A stretch of 64,000 nucleotides of DNA from Negativicoccus massiliensis (GTDB lineage Bacteria > Bacillota > Negativicutes > Veillonellales > Negativicoccaceae). The number at the start of each line of letters is the position of its first letter. Within the stretch, counting starts at the first letter, position 1. The stretch is from positions 124,001 through 188,000 of the forward strand of contig LT700188.1 of the NCBI GenBank assembly GCA_900155405.1, in the 5' to 3' direction. Positions 34,435 to 43,560 of this stretch are shown here, one piece after another. The position numbers were made by a program, and so were the translations under genes. The notes under the pieces are model-generated. The model made no database searches. It had not been told where the DNA came from and saw only the letters and a program-made list of their open reading frames with translations.

Positions 34435-37400
34435 ATGAAGAAAAACAACGATTACTATATCGGTTTGGACATGGGAACCAATTCCGTCGGTTGGGCAGTT
34501 ACCGACACCAAGGGGCGTTTGCAGCGGTTCAATAAAAAAGACATGTGGGGCTCACGCCTTTTTGAGGAAGCGAAAACAGCCGCTGAGCGACGTACCTTCA
34601 GAACGTCGCGGCGTCGGTATGATCGCGTGAGACAACGCATCGAATTTTTGCAGGATATTTTCGCGCCGATCATCGCTAAAAAGGATTTTGAATTTTTTAT
34701 GCGTCTGAACGAAAGTAAATTTTATCCCGAAGACAAGAAGACGGATGGCCGCTTCGCCCTTTTTAATGATGCGGATTTTACCGACGTGGAATACTTTAAA
34801 CTATATCCCACGATTTACCATTTGCGCGCGGCGTTGCTTAAACCGAATCACATTACCGATCCGCGGTTATTGTACTTAGCCATTCATCATATTGTTAAAA
34901 ACCGCGGACATTTCCTGTTCGCCATCACAGATATGGAAAGTATTCGCAGCTTTCAAATGATCTATACGCAACTTTCCGAGCATTTGAAACGTATCAATCC
35001 GGATTTTGAATTGCCGGTGGATGTGCAAGATAAATTTGCCGCGATCTTACTGAATGAAGAACTGAACAAGCGGGACAAGAAAAAACAACTGAAGGAACTT
35101 TGCCCGCATGAGGATAAACGCTTGGAATACGCCTTTAAAGCGATTATCGGTGATAAAGCCAACTTGAAAGATATATTTGGCGTGGAAGAATATGATGAAG
35201 GCACGAAAAAAGAAGTCAACTTTGAAAAAGCGGACTACGACGCAGATAAAGACGAGATTGAGAGCGTAATCAAAGAAAATATCCATGTGCTTAACGCGTT
35301 GAAAGCGGTCTATGACTGGACTGTTTTGACGAAAATTTTAGGCGACTATGCGTATATTTCGGATTCGCAGGTCGCGCTTTATGATGCGCATGCAAAGGAT
35401 TTACGCATTCTGAAAAGCCTCATCAAAAAATATGCCAAATCGCAGTATGCGGACGCTTTCCGGCATGAGAACGTCAAGGGTAACTACGCCAACTATGTCG
35501 GCAGCACCAACTATGACAATAAACAACCGGTCATTGACAATCCGTCGGTAACGCAAGAAGACATAAATAAATATTTTGCAGCTATCCTTTCGGACATTAC
35601 TCCGGACGAAAGCGATAGAGAGAGTTATCAATATATCGCTGAGCGCTTAGATAAAGAAGAAGCGCTGCCCAAATTGCGCACGAAAGCTAACAGCGTGTTG
35701 CCGCACCAAATTCACAAAATCGAATTGGAAAAAATTCTGGCCAACGCCGCAATGAATTTTCCGTTCTTGCAGGAGAAAGATAGTAGCGGCTATACCGCAG
35801 CGCAAAAAATCGTCAAGATTATGACGTTCCGAATTCCGTACTATGTCGGACCGCTCAACACGTATCATCATGTCGATCAGGGCGGCCATGCATGGATGGT
35901 GCGCAAAGCGGAGGGGAAAATTACGCCTTGGAACTTTGACGAAAAAGTGGACAGAGAGGCTTCAGCGGAAAAATTTATCCGCAACATGACCAACAAATGC
36001 ACCTACTTGATCGGCAAGGACGTTATCCCCAAACAATCGCTGCTGTACAGCAGGTACAAAGTCCTTAACGAATTAAATAACTTAAAAGTTAACGGCGTGC
36101 CGATTTCGGTCGAGCTGAAACAGAAGATTTACGAAGAACTGTTCAAGAAACAAGTCAACGTCACATTCAAGCAACTCAAAACTTTTCTCAAAACGCAAGG
36201 GGAAGATGCTGACGAAATCATTTTAAGCGGTGTTGATGAAGCCGCGCATAAATTTACCAATAATCTTCAGACGTACCATAAATTCCAAGCGATATTTGGC
36301 GATACAATTGAATTTGAGCCGCAACGCTCCATGGTCGAAGATATTATTCGCTGGAAATGCCTGATGGGCGATGATATTGCCATGTGGAAACACAAGATCG
36401 AAAAAGAATATGGCGATCAGCTCAGCGATGAGCAATTGAAGCAAATCACGCGACTTAACTTCAACGGTTGGTCCCGTTTGTCACAAGAGTTTCTTACCGA
36501 TGTACCGGGCGTTGATATCGAATCCGGCGAGGTATACTCGGGGATTATGGACGCTTTGTGGAAAACGAATGAAAACGTTATGCAATTATTGAGTTCCCGT
36601 TTCACGTTTGCGGAAAAAGTAAAAAAACAAAACCAGGGTACCGGGCAGATCACAAAAATCACGTATGATGAAGTCATGAAAGATACTTACCTGTCGCCGG
36701 CGGTAAAACGCTCCGTTTGGCAGGCGATTACTTTAGTCGAAGAGATCCGCAAAATTCGCAAAGCGGATCCGAAACGCATTTTTGTCGAAATGACGCGCCA
36801 GCCGGACGTGATAAAGGAGCGCAAACTGTCTCGCCGTACGCAACTTTTAAGGACATATATAGCGATCGGAAACGACATTGCGGAATATGAAAAGGAACAT
36901 GTATCCACACTCATAAAGCAACTGGAAAGCAAAAAAGATGAAGATTTGCGGCAGAAAAAACTGTATCTTTATTTCACACAGATGGGACGTTGCATGTATA
37001 CGGGAGAGCGTATCGATCTTTCTTCCTTATTGCATGATACCAACAGTAACATCTACGATATAGATCATATCTACCCGCGTTCTCTTACGAAAGATGACAG
37101 TCTTGACAATACAGTCTTATGTAAGAAGGAGATTAACCTACAGAAAGGTAATAAGTATCTACATCAAGCTTTCACGGCAAAAGAACTCGAAAAGCAATAC
37201 GGATACTGGAAGGCGCTCAAAGAGAAAAAGCTGATCAGTGAAAGGAAATTTTCACGGCTCATGCGCACTACCGATCTCACCGCCGACGAATTGGCCGGAT
37301 TTATCAGTCGGCAATTGGTGGAAACCAGCCAAATGGTCAAAGCCACGGCGGATATTTTGGAAAAAATCTATCCGAATGTCACGATCGTTTACGTGAAAGC

Positions 37401-38610
37401 GCGGACTGTAAGTGACTTCCGTCATGATTATGATTTGCCGAAAGTGCGCGCCTTGAATGATTGTCACCATGCCCATGATGCGTACTTGAATATTGTCGTG
37501 GGGAATGTCTACTACGAAAAATTCACTAAAAGCCCGTTCCGCTTTATTCAAAACCAAAAGGGAAAGGGAGAAATCAAATACAATCTTTATCGCCTGTTTG
37601 ATAGAGACGTTAAAGTCGGCGATCGCATTATTTGGAACACCAAAGAAGATTTAGCGCACGTCAAAGCAACCCTCGAACGGGATACGGTAAATGTTGTACT
37701 CATGCCGGTAGAACGACACGGAAAGTTTTATGACGCAACCATTCAAAAGAAGAGCACCACAAAAGAAACAATGGTCCTGCCATTGAAAGGTTCTGATGAA
37801 CGCTTACAAGATATTTCCAAATACGGGTATTATCGCAGTCCATCCGGTATGTCATTTATGGTAGTTCAACACGAGGTTAAAGGTAAGAAACGAGTCACCA
37901 TCGAACAGGCTTTGCTGGTTTACAAAAATAAGTTAAAAAGCGAAAAAGATTACGCAAAATATTGCGAAGATTTTTTGAAGTTACAGAAACCGAAAGTATT
38001 ATTTAAAAACATAAAATTTGGCAGTAAGATTTTATTCGATGGATACCCATACCTTTTGAAAGGGCGAACGGGAAAGAAGATTACATTGGCGGATGCGCAA
38101 TCCCTATTTCTTTCCAACCGGGAGCTAAACATACTAAAAAGAGTTACCAAAATTTCCGATGATATTGATCACAAAGTGAAGAGTCGAGTGAAAATAACCG
38201 ATGAAGAGTGGGCTACACTGTGGAAGTCCGTGGTGGAGCAAAACGTTAAGGGTAAGTTTCGTGATCGCCTGGGAACTTTAAATGGAATACTAAAAGGTAG
38301 ACAAATTAAATTATCAGAAGATGAGCAAAAGAGAGTAAACGAACTGGATTCGAAGGATCAGGAAGAATATTTGAGCCAAATTTTATTAGAACGGTTTTTG
38401 CGATTCACCACAGAAGAAAAGACCCGGCTCTTACTTCAAGTGATTTCATTTAGCAGTAATACAAGAGGAGTGAACCTTTGCCTGATTGGCGGCAGTGAGA
38501 GAACGGGAACTATTGCGATCAGCAACAATATTACGGATCATTCGGTCATTTTGATTAATGAATCGCCCACCGGTCTCTTTACCAATCGTACTGTTTTGAA
38601 TCAGCCATGA
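34435..38610 (+). CDS. cas9: CRISPR-associated endonuclease Cas9 (type II-A)
   Basis: RNA-guided DNA nuclease. ATG at 34435 is chosen because GAGGAGGA lies 9 bases upstream and the protein begins MKKNNDYYIGLDMGTNSVGW; an ATG 18 bases earlier overlaps that site. 1,391 residues. RuvC-I Asp12; Arg-rich bridge helix ERRTFRTSRRRYDRVRQRIE; RuvC-II Glu785 (FVEMTRQPD); HNH His878 (YDIDHIYPRS); RuvC-III HHAHDAYLN with Asp1015. All nuclease residues are present, so it should be active. The C terminus (SPTGLFTNR) aligns with the end of S. pyogenes Cas9, but the Arg-x-Arg PAM-reading pair is not visible there. It overlaps cas1 by four bases. Confidence 0.98.
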   Translation: MKKNNDYYIGLDMGTNSVGWAVTDTKGRLQRFNKKDMWGSRLFEEAKTAAERRTFRTSRRRYDRVRQRIEFLQDIFAPIIAKKDFEFFMRLNESKFYPEDKKTDGRFALFNDADFTDVEYFKLYPTIYHLRAALLKPNHITDPRLLYLAIHHIVKNRGHFLFAITDMESIRSFQMIYTQLSEHLKRINPDFELPVDVQDKFAAILLNEELNKRDKKKQLKELCPHEDKRLEYAFKAIIGDKANLKDIFGVEEYDEGTKKEVNFEKADYDADKDEIESVIKENIHVLNALKAVYDWTVLTKILGDYAYISDSQVALYDAHAKDLRILKSLIKKYAKSQYADAFRHENVKGNYANYVGSTNYDNKQPVIDNPSVTQEDINKYFAAILSDITPDESDRESYQYIAERLDKEEALPKLRTKANSVLPHQIHKIELEKILANAAMNFPFLQEKDSSGYTAAQKIVKIMTFRIPYYVGPLNTYHHVDQGGHAWMVRKAEGKITPWNFDEKVDREASAEKFIRNMTNKCTYLIGKDVIPKQSLLYSRYKVLNELNNLKVNGVPISVELKQKIYEELFKKQVNVTFKQLKTFLKTQGEDADEIILSGVDEAAHKFTNNLQTYHKFQAIFGDTIEFEPQRSMVEDIIRWKCLMGDDIAMWKHKIEKEYGDQLSDEQLKQITRLNFNGWSRLSQEFLTDVPGVDIESGEVYSGIMDALWKTNENVMQLLSSRFTFAEKVKKQNQGTGQITKITYDEVMKDTYLSPAVKRSVWQAITLVEEIRKIRKADPKRIFVEMTRQPDVIKERKLSRRTQLLRTYIAIGNDIAEYEKEHVSTLIKQLESKKDEDLRQKKLYLYFTQMGRCMYTGERIDLSSLLHDTNSNIYDIDHIYPRSLTKDDSLDNTVLCKKEINLQKGNKYLHQAFTAKELEKQYGYWKALKEKKLISERKFSRLMRTTDLTADELAGFISRQLVETSQMVKATADILEKIYPNVTIVYVKARTVSDFRHDYDLPKVRALNDCHHAHDAYLNIVVGNVYYEKFTKSPFRFIQNQKGKGEIKYNLYRLFDRDVKVGDRIIWNTKEDLAHVKATLERDTVNVVLMPVERHGKFYDATIQKKSTTKETMVLPLKGSDERLQDISKYGYYRSPSGMSFMVVQHEVKGKKRVTIEQALLVYKNKLKSEKDYAKYCEDFLKLQKPKVLFKNIKFGSKILFDGYPYLLKGRTGKKITLADAQSLFLSNRELNILKRVTKISDDIDHKVKSRVKITDEEWATLWKSVVEQNVKGKFRDRLGTLNGILKGRQIKLSEDEQKRVNELDSKDQEEYLSQILLERFLRFTTEEKTRLLLQVISFSSNTRGVNLCLIGGSERTGTIAISNNITDHSVILINESPTGLFTNRTVLNQP

Positions 38611-39491
38611 GCTGGCGTACAGTTGTCATCACGAAACCTGCCAAACTCGAATTGCGTTTGAACTACTTGGTTGTTCGCAGCATCGACCATGTGGAAAAGA
38701 TAAGCCTGACGGAATTGGGAGCACTGGTGATCGAAACGCTGCAAGTGTCGATTACCAGCTCTCTCATCAGCGCGCTTTTGGCACAAGAAATCAGGATTAT
38801 CATTTGCGATGAACATCATGATCCGCAAGGGGAAATCCTACCTTACTACGGATGCCATGATTGCTCTCGCAAAATACAGATGCAAATGGGTTGGCAGGAG
38901 ACGACAAAGAAGCTTTTATGGCAACAAATTGTCCGACAAAAGATTATGAACCAACGGAAAACATTAGAATATTTTTGTTCGGATGCGACCGATGTGGTGG
39001 CGAAGCTGGCGCAGTATGAGACGCAAGTTGAAATCGGCGACGCCACTCATCGGGAAAGTCTCGTCGCCAAAGAATACTTTCCCGCGCTTTTGGGAAAAGG
39101 ATTTACGCGCGCTGCCGAGACGGCGCAAAATGCCGCATTGAACTACGGTTACCAAATTATCATTTCCATTTTTTCCCGTGAAATCAAAATTGCCGGTTAC
39201 CTTACCGAATTGGGAGTTTTTCATGACAGTCAGCATAATCATTTCAATTTGTCATCCGATCTTATGGAGCCGTGGCGACCGGTTGTAGACGCATTTGTCA
39301 GAGAAAAAGAATGGGAACAATTTGCCGTGGAGGAAAAACATATGATGCAACGTCTCGTGACGCAGGAAGTAACCTTTCGCGGGCAAAAGCAAAGCGTGCC
39401 TAACGCCATTCGCATGTACGTGAATTCGGTGTTTCAGGCGCTGAATCATAATGACATTTCGCAAGTGCATTTTTTCAACCATGAGTTATAG
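38607..39491 (+). CDS. cas1: CRISPR integrase Cas1 (type II-A)
   Basis: Catalytic subunit of the spacer integrase. 294 residues, typical of type II. MSWRTVVITKPAKLELRLNY is the family N terminus. Metal ligands can be read as Glu in HRESLVAKEYFPALL, His in SQHNHFNLSSDLM and Asp in DLMEPWRPVVD. Start overlaps the cas9 stop (ATGA). It works with Cas2 and Csn2 encoded next. Confidence 0.97.
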   Translation: MSWRTVVITKPAKLELRLNYLVVRSIDHVEKISLTELGALVIETLQVSITSSLISALLAQEIRIIICDEHHDPQGEILPYYGCHDCSRKIQMQMGWQETTKKLLWQQIVRQKIMNQRKTLEYFCSDATDVVAKLAQYETQVEIGDATHRESLVAKEYFPALLGKGFTRAAETAQNAALNYGYQIIISIFSREIKIAGYLTELGVFHDSQHNHFNLSSDLMEPWRPVVDAFVREKEWEQFAVEEKHMMQRLVTQEVTFRGQKQSVPNAIRMYVNSVFQALNHNDISQVHFFNHEL

Positions 39492-39801
39492 ATTTATGCG
39501 TATTTTAGTGCTCTTCGACCTGCCGACGGAAACGTCGCTGGATTTACGGGAATACAGACGGTTTCGCAAAATATTGCTGGAAATGGGATTTATTATGCTG
39601 CAGGAATCGGTCTATACGAAAATTGCGCTAACGACAACCATTTCCGAGCAAATTACCAATCGTCTGCGGCATGAAAAGCCGGCGAACGGATTGGTACAGA
39701 TATTGCGCGTGACGGAAAAACAATTTGAAAACATGGAAACGTTGGTAGGGGAATATAACAGCAACGTGATTGATACCGATGAAAAGGTGGTCATCCTATG
39801 A
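39481..39801 (+). CDS. cas2: CRISPR-associated Cas2
   Basis: Structural partner of Cas1. 106 residues from the ATG at 39481, which overlaps the cas1 end by 11 bases; MSYRFMRILVLFDLPTETSL matches type II-A Cas2 starts. An ATG at 39496 is the alternative. The ferredoxin-like fold shows as LVLFDLP and FRKILLEMGFIMLQESVYTK. Its stop overlaps csn2 (ATGA). No ribosome site is obvious, which suggests coupled translation. Confidence 0.95.
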   Translation: MSYRFMRILVLFDLPTETSLDLREYRRFRKILLEMGFIMLQESVYTKIALTTTISEQITNRLRHEKPANGLVQILRVTEKQFENMETLVGEYNSNVIDTDEKVVIL

Positions 39802-40463
39802 TCTTAAGCCACCCGGTTTTCGATGCGCCGATCGATCTTGCCCATAATAATCTCGTCGTTTTGGAACATCCGCTTCTGTACCGCGCATTGGTAGCGGAAT
39901 TAATTGCGCAAAGTGAAGGTGAAACGGGACGATTTCTTTTAATGGAAAATTATGAAGAAAAGTCGATTGGAAAATACCTTTCAATCATTCATAATCCATT
40001 TCGGCTATGCGAGAATGATCATAAAATGCGCACCGCCTTGTATAAATTACTTGAAAAAGAAGTACAGACGCTAGACTTTGAATATTACAAAGAAGTGGAA
40101 TCCAAGATACTTCAATTTTTGCAGCATGTAAGTATGCAATCCGCATATCCGCTCACGATGACAGATTCTATCAGCATGACAGATATCTTCAAACTGGGTC
40201 AATTGCAACTGGAATTAACCAAAGACTCCGTGCCGGAGCGTCTCTATGAATACATCCGCGCGTTGCACCGCTTGGCAGGCGCGCAATGCGTGGTTATGTA
40301 TAATGTAAGAAACATATTTACCGATACGGAAGCGGAGGTGTTTTTAAAAGAAATTAGCGAACAGGAATTATCTGTTTTGTTTTTGGAAAGGAGTGTGCCG
40401 CCTATCGTCACAAAATACGAGAAACTATATATAGTGGATCAGGATTTGTGTGAAATCAGCTAA
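39798..40463 (+). CDS. csn2: CRISPR adaptation protein Csn2
   Basis: Forms a ring on DNA ends during spacer acquisition and defines subtype II-A. 221 residues, the short Csn2 form. Recognisable pieces: MILSHPVFDAPIDLAHNNLV at the N terminus, LLMENYEEKSIGKYLSIIHN, KLLEKEVQTLDFEYYKEVES and YIRALHRLAGAQCVVMYNVR near the C terminus. The CRISPR array starts only 24 bases after its stop. Confidence 0.93.
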   Translation: MILSHPVFDAPIDLAHNNLVVLEHPLLYRALVAELIAQSEGETGRFLLMENYEEKSIGKYLSIIHNPFRLCENDHKMRTALYKLLEKEVQTLDFEYYKEVESKILQFLQHVSMQSAYPLTMTDSISMTDIFKLGQLQLELTKDSVPERLYEYIRALHRLAGAQCVVMYNVRNIFTDTEAEVFLKEISEQELSVLFLERSVPPIVTKYEKLYIVDQDLCEIS

Positions 40464-40487
40464 TGGTATAAATTAAACACAACATTA
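40464..40487 (+). promoter_or_regulatory. CRISPR leader with extended -10
   Basis: Only 24 bases separate the csn2 stop from the first repeat. TGGTATAAA at 40464-40472 is an extended -10 placing the start near 40479, just before the first repeat; TTGTGT lies 15 bases upstream inside csn2. The leader for spacer integration must extend into csn2. Confidence 0.55.
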
Positions 40488-41117
40488 GTTTGAGAGTAGT
40501 GTCATATCCAATCCATCTCAAACCGAAAGAATTAGCGGACAGAAAAATCGACAGTTTGAGAGTAGTGTCATATCCAATCCATCTCAAACTAAGGCGGAGA
40601 AAAAGGACTTTACCCACCAGTTTGAGAGTAGTGTCATATCCAATCCATCTCAAACCTCTCTCCCTGCTTTCTGACTAAAGTATAAGTTTGAGAGTAGTGT
40701 CATATCCAATCCATCTCAAACGGCGGCAGCAGATTTTAGCGAAGATTAACGGTTTGAGAGTAGTGTCATATCCAATCCATCTCAAACGGCGGCAGCAGAT
40801 TTTAGCGAAGATTAACGGTTTGAGAGTAGTGTCATATCCAATCCATCTCAAACGGCGGCAGCAGATTTTAGCGAAGATTAACGGTTTGAGAGTAGTGTCA
40901 TATCCAATCCATCTCAAACGGCGGCAGCAGATTTTAGCGAAGATTAGCGGTTTGAGAGTAGTGTCATATCCAATCCATCTCAAACAGTTGCGGTCACCGG
41001 AGCGACCACCGAGGTGTTTGAGAGTAGTGTCATATCCAATCCATCTCAAACCTTCCAGCCGTGCTGTTTGGCAAGCATGAAGTTTGAGAGTAGTGTCATA
41101 TCCAATCCATCTCAAGC
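40488..41117 (+). CRISPR. Type II-A CRISPR array: 10 repeats of 36 bp, 9 spacers of 30 bp
   Basis: Repeats start GTTTGAGAGTAGTGTCATAT and end CCAATCCATCTCAAAC, at 40488, 40554, 40620, 40686, 40752, 40818, 40884, 40950, 41016 and 41082. The last ends CTCAAGC instead of CTCAAAC, so it is the distal end and the leader is on the csn2 side. All spacers are 30 bp. Spacers 4, 5 and 6 are identical and spacer 7 differs by one base (GATTAGCG for GATTAACG). The first and last eight bases of the repeat are inverted (GTTTGAGA/TCTCAAAC). Orientation agrees with tracrRNA pairing. Confidence 0.98.
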
Positions 41118-41470
41118 AACGATGACAACGTCGGACAAACTCACAAAAAATGAAATCGCCAATGCGCACCGGCGAGGCGTTTTTTGTTCAAATATTTATT
41201 TGTCAATTAAGACGCCTGTGGCGTCTTTTTTATTTGCTTTCAGCATGACGGCACAAAATAGCATGCTCGGAGAGCGGCGAGATAGTTTGCGTGCAGCGTC
41301 ATATTTTCGTTGTGCCGCAAGGCGAAAGAGGTAGCGCTTTTTTACATACGCAGTCCACGTTGTCGATTGGGGATCATTTTTTACTGTCTGTTAATATTTC
41401 ATTGCGTATCTCTTTCACGGCGACATGCTATACTTATACTAATCGGAAAAGCAGTTTATAAAGGAGAAAC
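41118..41470. other. Intergenic region after the CRISPR array
   Basis: No gene seen. It holds two terminator-like hairpins (one ending in GGCGTTTTTTG near 41185, one at 41209-41231) and an extended -10 (TGCTATACT, 41426-41434) that should drive the glycosyltransferase gene. Confidence 0.6.
41209..41231. terminator. Terminator downstream of the CRISPR array
   Basis: AAGACGCC/GGCGTCTT stem with a TGT loop and T run. Confidence 0.88.
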
Positions 41471-42565
41471 ATGAAGTATAAACCGAAAGTTTGTCTTCTT
41501 TCCGCGTCGATCGGGCAAGGGCACGTACAGGCGGCGCGCGCGGTGGCGGAAGCGTTGAAACGGCATCCTACGGGATATCGCGTGCAATCGTTGGATTTTT
41601 TGTCGCGTGATATGATATCGCTTGATTATTGGATGCGCGAGACATATATCAAGATGATCGATTTATTTCCGCTGATTTATGATCTTTTATACCATCAATC
41701 GCAACGTCGGCACGGCGGTAAACAGGTTCGCAGTCTGCTGGCGCGCACGTTTCGCAGTCGCATGCGGCATTTATTGGAAGTGCTCTCACCGGACGCGTTG
41801 GTGTTGACGCATCCGTTTCCCGCGGCAGCGGCCGCTAAGCTGGTGGAAAAAGGCGAGCTTCATATCCCGATTGTGACGGTGATTACGGACTTTGATTTAC
41901 ACCAACTATGGGTGTATAAAAACATCACGGCGTACTGCGTACCGTCGGTGCAGGTGCGTGACGAACTGATCGCGGCGGGCATTGAAAAAGAACGCGTGTT
42001 TGTAACGGGCATCCCGATTATGCAGCGGTTTTACGAGATGAAAAAAGCCTCTCTGCGCGAACCGGGGACCGTGTTAATCATGGGGGGCGGCACTGGTCTG
42101 GGGTCGGTGAAGGATATTTTATGGCGCCTGACGCAAGTGGAAGCGGTGCAACGCGTTATCGTTGTGACGGGACAAAATCTCACGCTGTTTGATGAAATTC
42201 AGGAAATGCGAGATGAGTTGCGTGTGCCGTTGGAGTTGTACGGATACACGAATGAAATCCCGCGACTGATGGCTCGCGCGTCATTATTGGTGACGAAGCC
42301 GGGAGCGTTGACCACGACGGAAGCGATGACCATGCATTTGCCGATGTTATTGGTGGACGCTATTCCGGGGCAAGAGGAAGCGAACGCGGCGCACTTGGAA
42401 AAGATCGGCTGCGCAAAATGGATTTTACGGGAGCAGCTGGTGCCGGTCACACGCGAATTTTTTGCCGGGGAAGCGACTTGGTATACAGGTGATCAACAAA
42501 AAACGCAGCACAGCGCCCAACTTGTCGCCGATATTATCGACTCGTTGGTAACTTTTGAAAATTGA
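41471..42565 (+). CDS. GT28-family glycosyltransferase (MGDG synthase/UgtP-like)
   Basis: Probably transfers a sugar from a UDP-sugar to diacylglycerol, making membrane glycolipids. 364 residues. The N-terminal MGDG-synthase half has VCLLSASIGQGHVQAARAVA (the GxGH loop) and VLTHPFPAAAA; the C-terminal GT28 half has VLIMGGGTGLGSVKDI, YGYTNEIPRLMARASLLVTK and PGALTTTEAM, which bind the nucleotide sugar. AAAGGAG precedes the ATG. The acceptor lipid cannot be told from sequence. Followed by a terminator and a convergent gene. Confidence 0.88.
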   Translation: MKYKPKVCLLSASIGQGHVQAARAVAEALKRHPTGYRVQSLDFLSRDMISLDYWMRETYIKMIDLFPLIYDLLYHQSQRRHGGKQVRSLLARTFRSRMRHLLEVLSPDALVLTHPFPAAAAAKLVEKGELHIPIVTVITDFDLHQLWVYKNITAYCVPSVQVRDELIAAGIEKERVFVTGIPIMQRFYEMKKASLREPGTVLIMGGGTGLGSVKDILWRLTQVEAVQRVIVVTGQNLTLFDEIQEMRDELRVPLELYGYTNEIPRLMARASLLVTKPGALTTTEAMTMHLPMLLVDAIPGQEEANAAHLEKIGCAKWILREQLVPVTREFFAGEATWYTGDQQKTQHSAQLVADIIDSLVTFEN

Positions 42566-42571
42566 GCCACA

Positions 42572-42597
42572 AAAAAAGAGCCCTGAGGCTCTTTTTT
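42572..42597. terminator. Bidirectional terminator between convergent genes
   Basis: AAAAAGAGCC and GGCTCTTTTTT around CTGA. It serves the glycosyltransferase gene on the plus strand and touches the stop of the minus-strand DUF2939-like gene. Confidence 0.88.
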
Positions 42598-43225
42598 ATT
42601 TTGAGGGTACCGGCGCGGCGGGCAATAATGTGGCACCGCTGATTTGACGATACGCATCATAGACTTCGGCGGCATTTTGCAAACGTTTAATGCGCCAAAA
42701 CCCGGTGGAATCTTTCACCAGCGACAAATGCAACGGGATGTACCGGTCACGATTAATTTCGCGGAGACGGACAAGGACTTCCGCGTTCGTGTCTTCCGAT
42801 GTCAGCGTTTGGATGTCGGTGACTTCGTAATTGGACGGCGGCGCTTCCTTTTCGTTCGTAACCAACGGAATGGAAATGATCGGCGCGGAGTTTTTCTGTT
42901 CGACTTGCGAGCGCAAGGCGTGGCTCAGAGCCTGAATAAAAATGGGCCGCATGGCGTACATCAGTGCCGCCGGCATGCTTGTACCGGCGTTGGCGCTGTC
43001 GCGAAAGACGTCATCGAAACCGTCTTGCACCAGCGTATCAATATCGACGCGCCGTTCAAAGCGAGTCAGATTGTGCTCGCGCGCCGCATCGGCCGCGTCC
43101 ATGACCGCATATTTAGGAGTGCGAATATAGTAGCCGTAATAAAATAAAAGGACGCCGGCCACCAAAATAAGGGCGGCGAGAAGTACATACCACCAACGAT
43201 TTTTTTGTCCAGTTGAAGTGTTCAC
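42596..43225 (-). CDS. Membrane-anchored DUF2939-like protein
   Basis: 209 residues from a GTG at 43225, chosen because AAGGAGG lies five bases upstream; the next in-frame ATG is further upstream without such a site. One transmembrane helix (WWYVLLAALILVAGVLLFYY) is followed by a soluble domain starting YYIRTPKYAVMDAADAAREH and RFERRVDIDTLV, which resembles DUF2939. The domain would lie on the outer face of the inner membrane. Function unknown. Confidence 0.8.
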   Translation of the reverse strand: MNTSTGQKNRWWYVLLAALILVAGVLLFYYGYYIRTPKYAVMDAADAAREHNLTRFERRVDIDTLVQDGFDDVFRDSANAGTSMPAALMYAMRPIFIQALSHALRSQVEQKNSAPIISIPLVTNEKEAPPSNYEVTDIQTLTSEDTNAEVLVRLREINRDRYIPLHLSLVKDSTGFWRIKRLQNAAEVYDAYRQISGATLLPAAPVPSK

Positions 43226-43363
43226 GGAGACCTCCTTACCAGTTGATAAATCTATTTTGACAGGCAACGAAATGATTGTCAAACAAACTGATTTTTACAA
43301 AATGCATAAAAAATATTGACGAGTGCGGGTGAAGTATGGTAGTATTGTCACATTGAAAGACGT

Positions 43364-43447
43364 GCCGGAGTGGCGGAATGGCAGACGCACCTGACTCAAA
43401 ATCAGGCGGGTAAAACCGTGGGGGTTCAAGTCCCTTCTCCGGCACCA
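43364..43447 (+). tRNA. tRNA-Leu (anticodon CAA)
   Basis: 84 bases with encoded CCA. Acceptor GCCGGAG/CTCCGGC; anticodon stem CCTGA/TCAGG with loop CTCAAAA, giving CAA. Long variable arm and TTCAAGT T loop. D arm and T arm are nearly identical to the tRNA-Leu(UAG) at 19606. Confidence 0.97.
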
Positions 43448-43468
43448 TAATTTTCACATATTGACACG

Positions 43469-43501
43469 AAAAGCCGAGTGACGAAGTCATTTGGCTTTTT
43501 T
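43469..43501 (+). terminator. Terminator after tRNA-Leu(CAA)
   Basis: AAAAGCCGA with TTGGCTTTTTT, with an inner TGAC/GTCA stem. Confidence 0.82.
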
Positions 43502-43560
43502 ATTTGCGCAAACGACGGGCCAAGCTATAATAAAAGCAAGAGCACAAAGGGGGAATGTAC

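Noticed and set aside
40456-41169. Open frames through the CRISPR array, with repeating RVVSYPIHLK or RWIGYDTTLK
   Set aside because: 66-bp repeat-spacer units (a multiple of three) keep frames open. They are translations of CRISPR repeats, not proteins.
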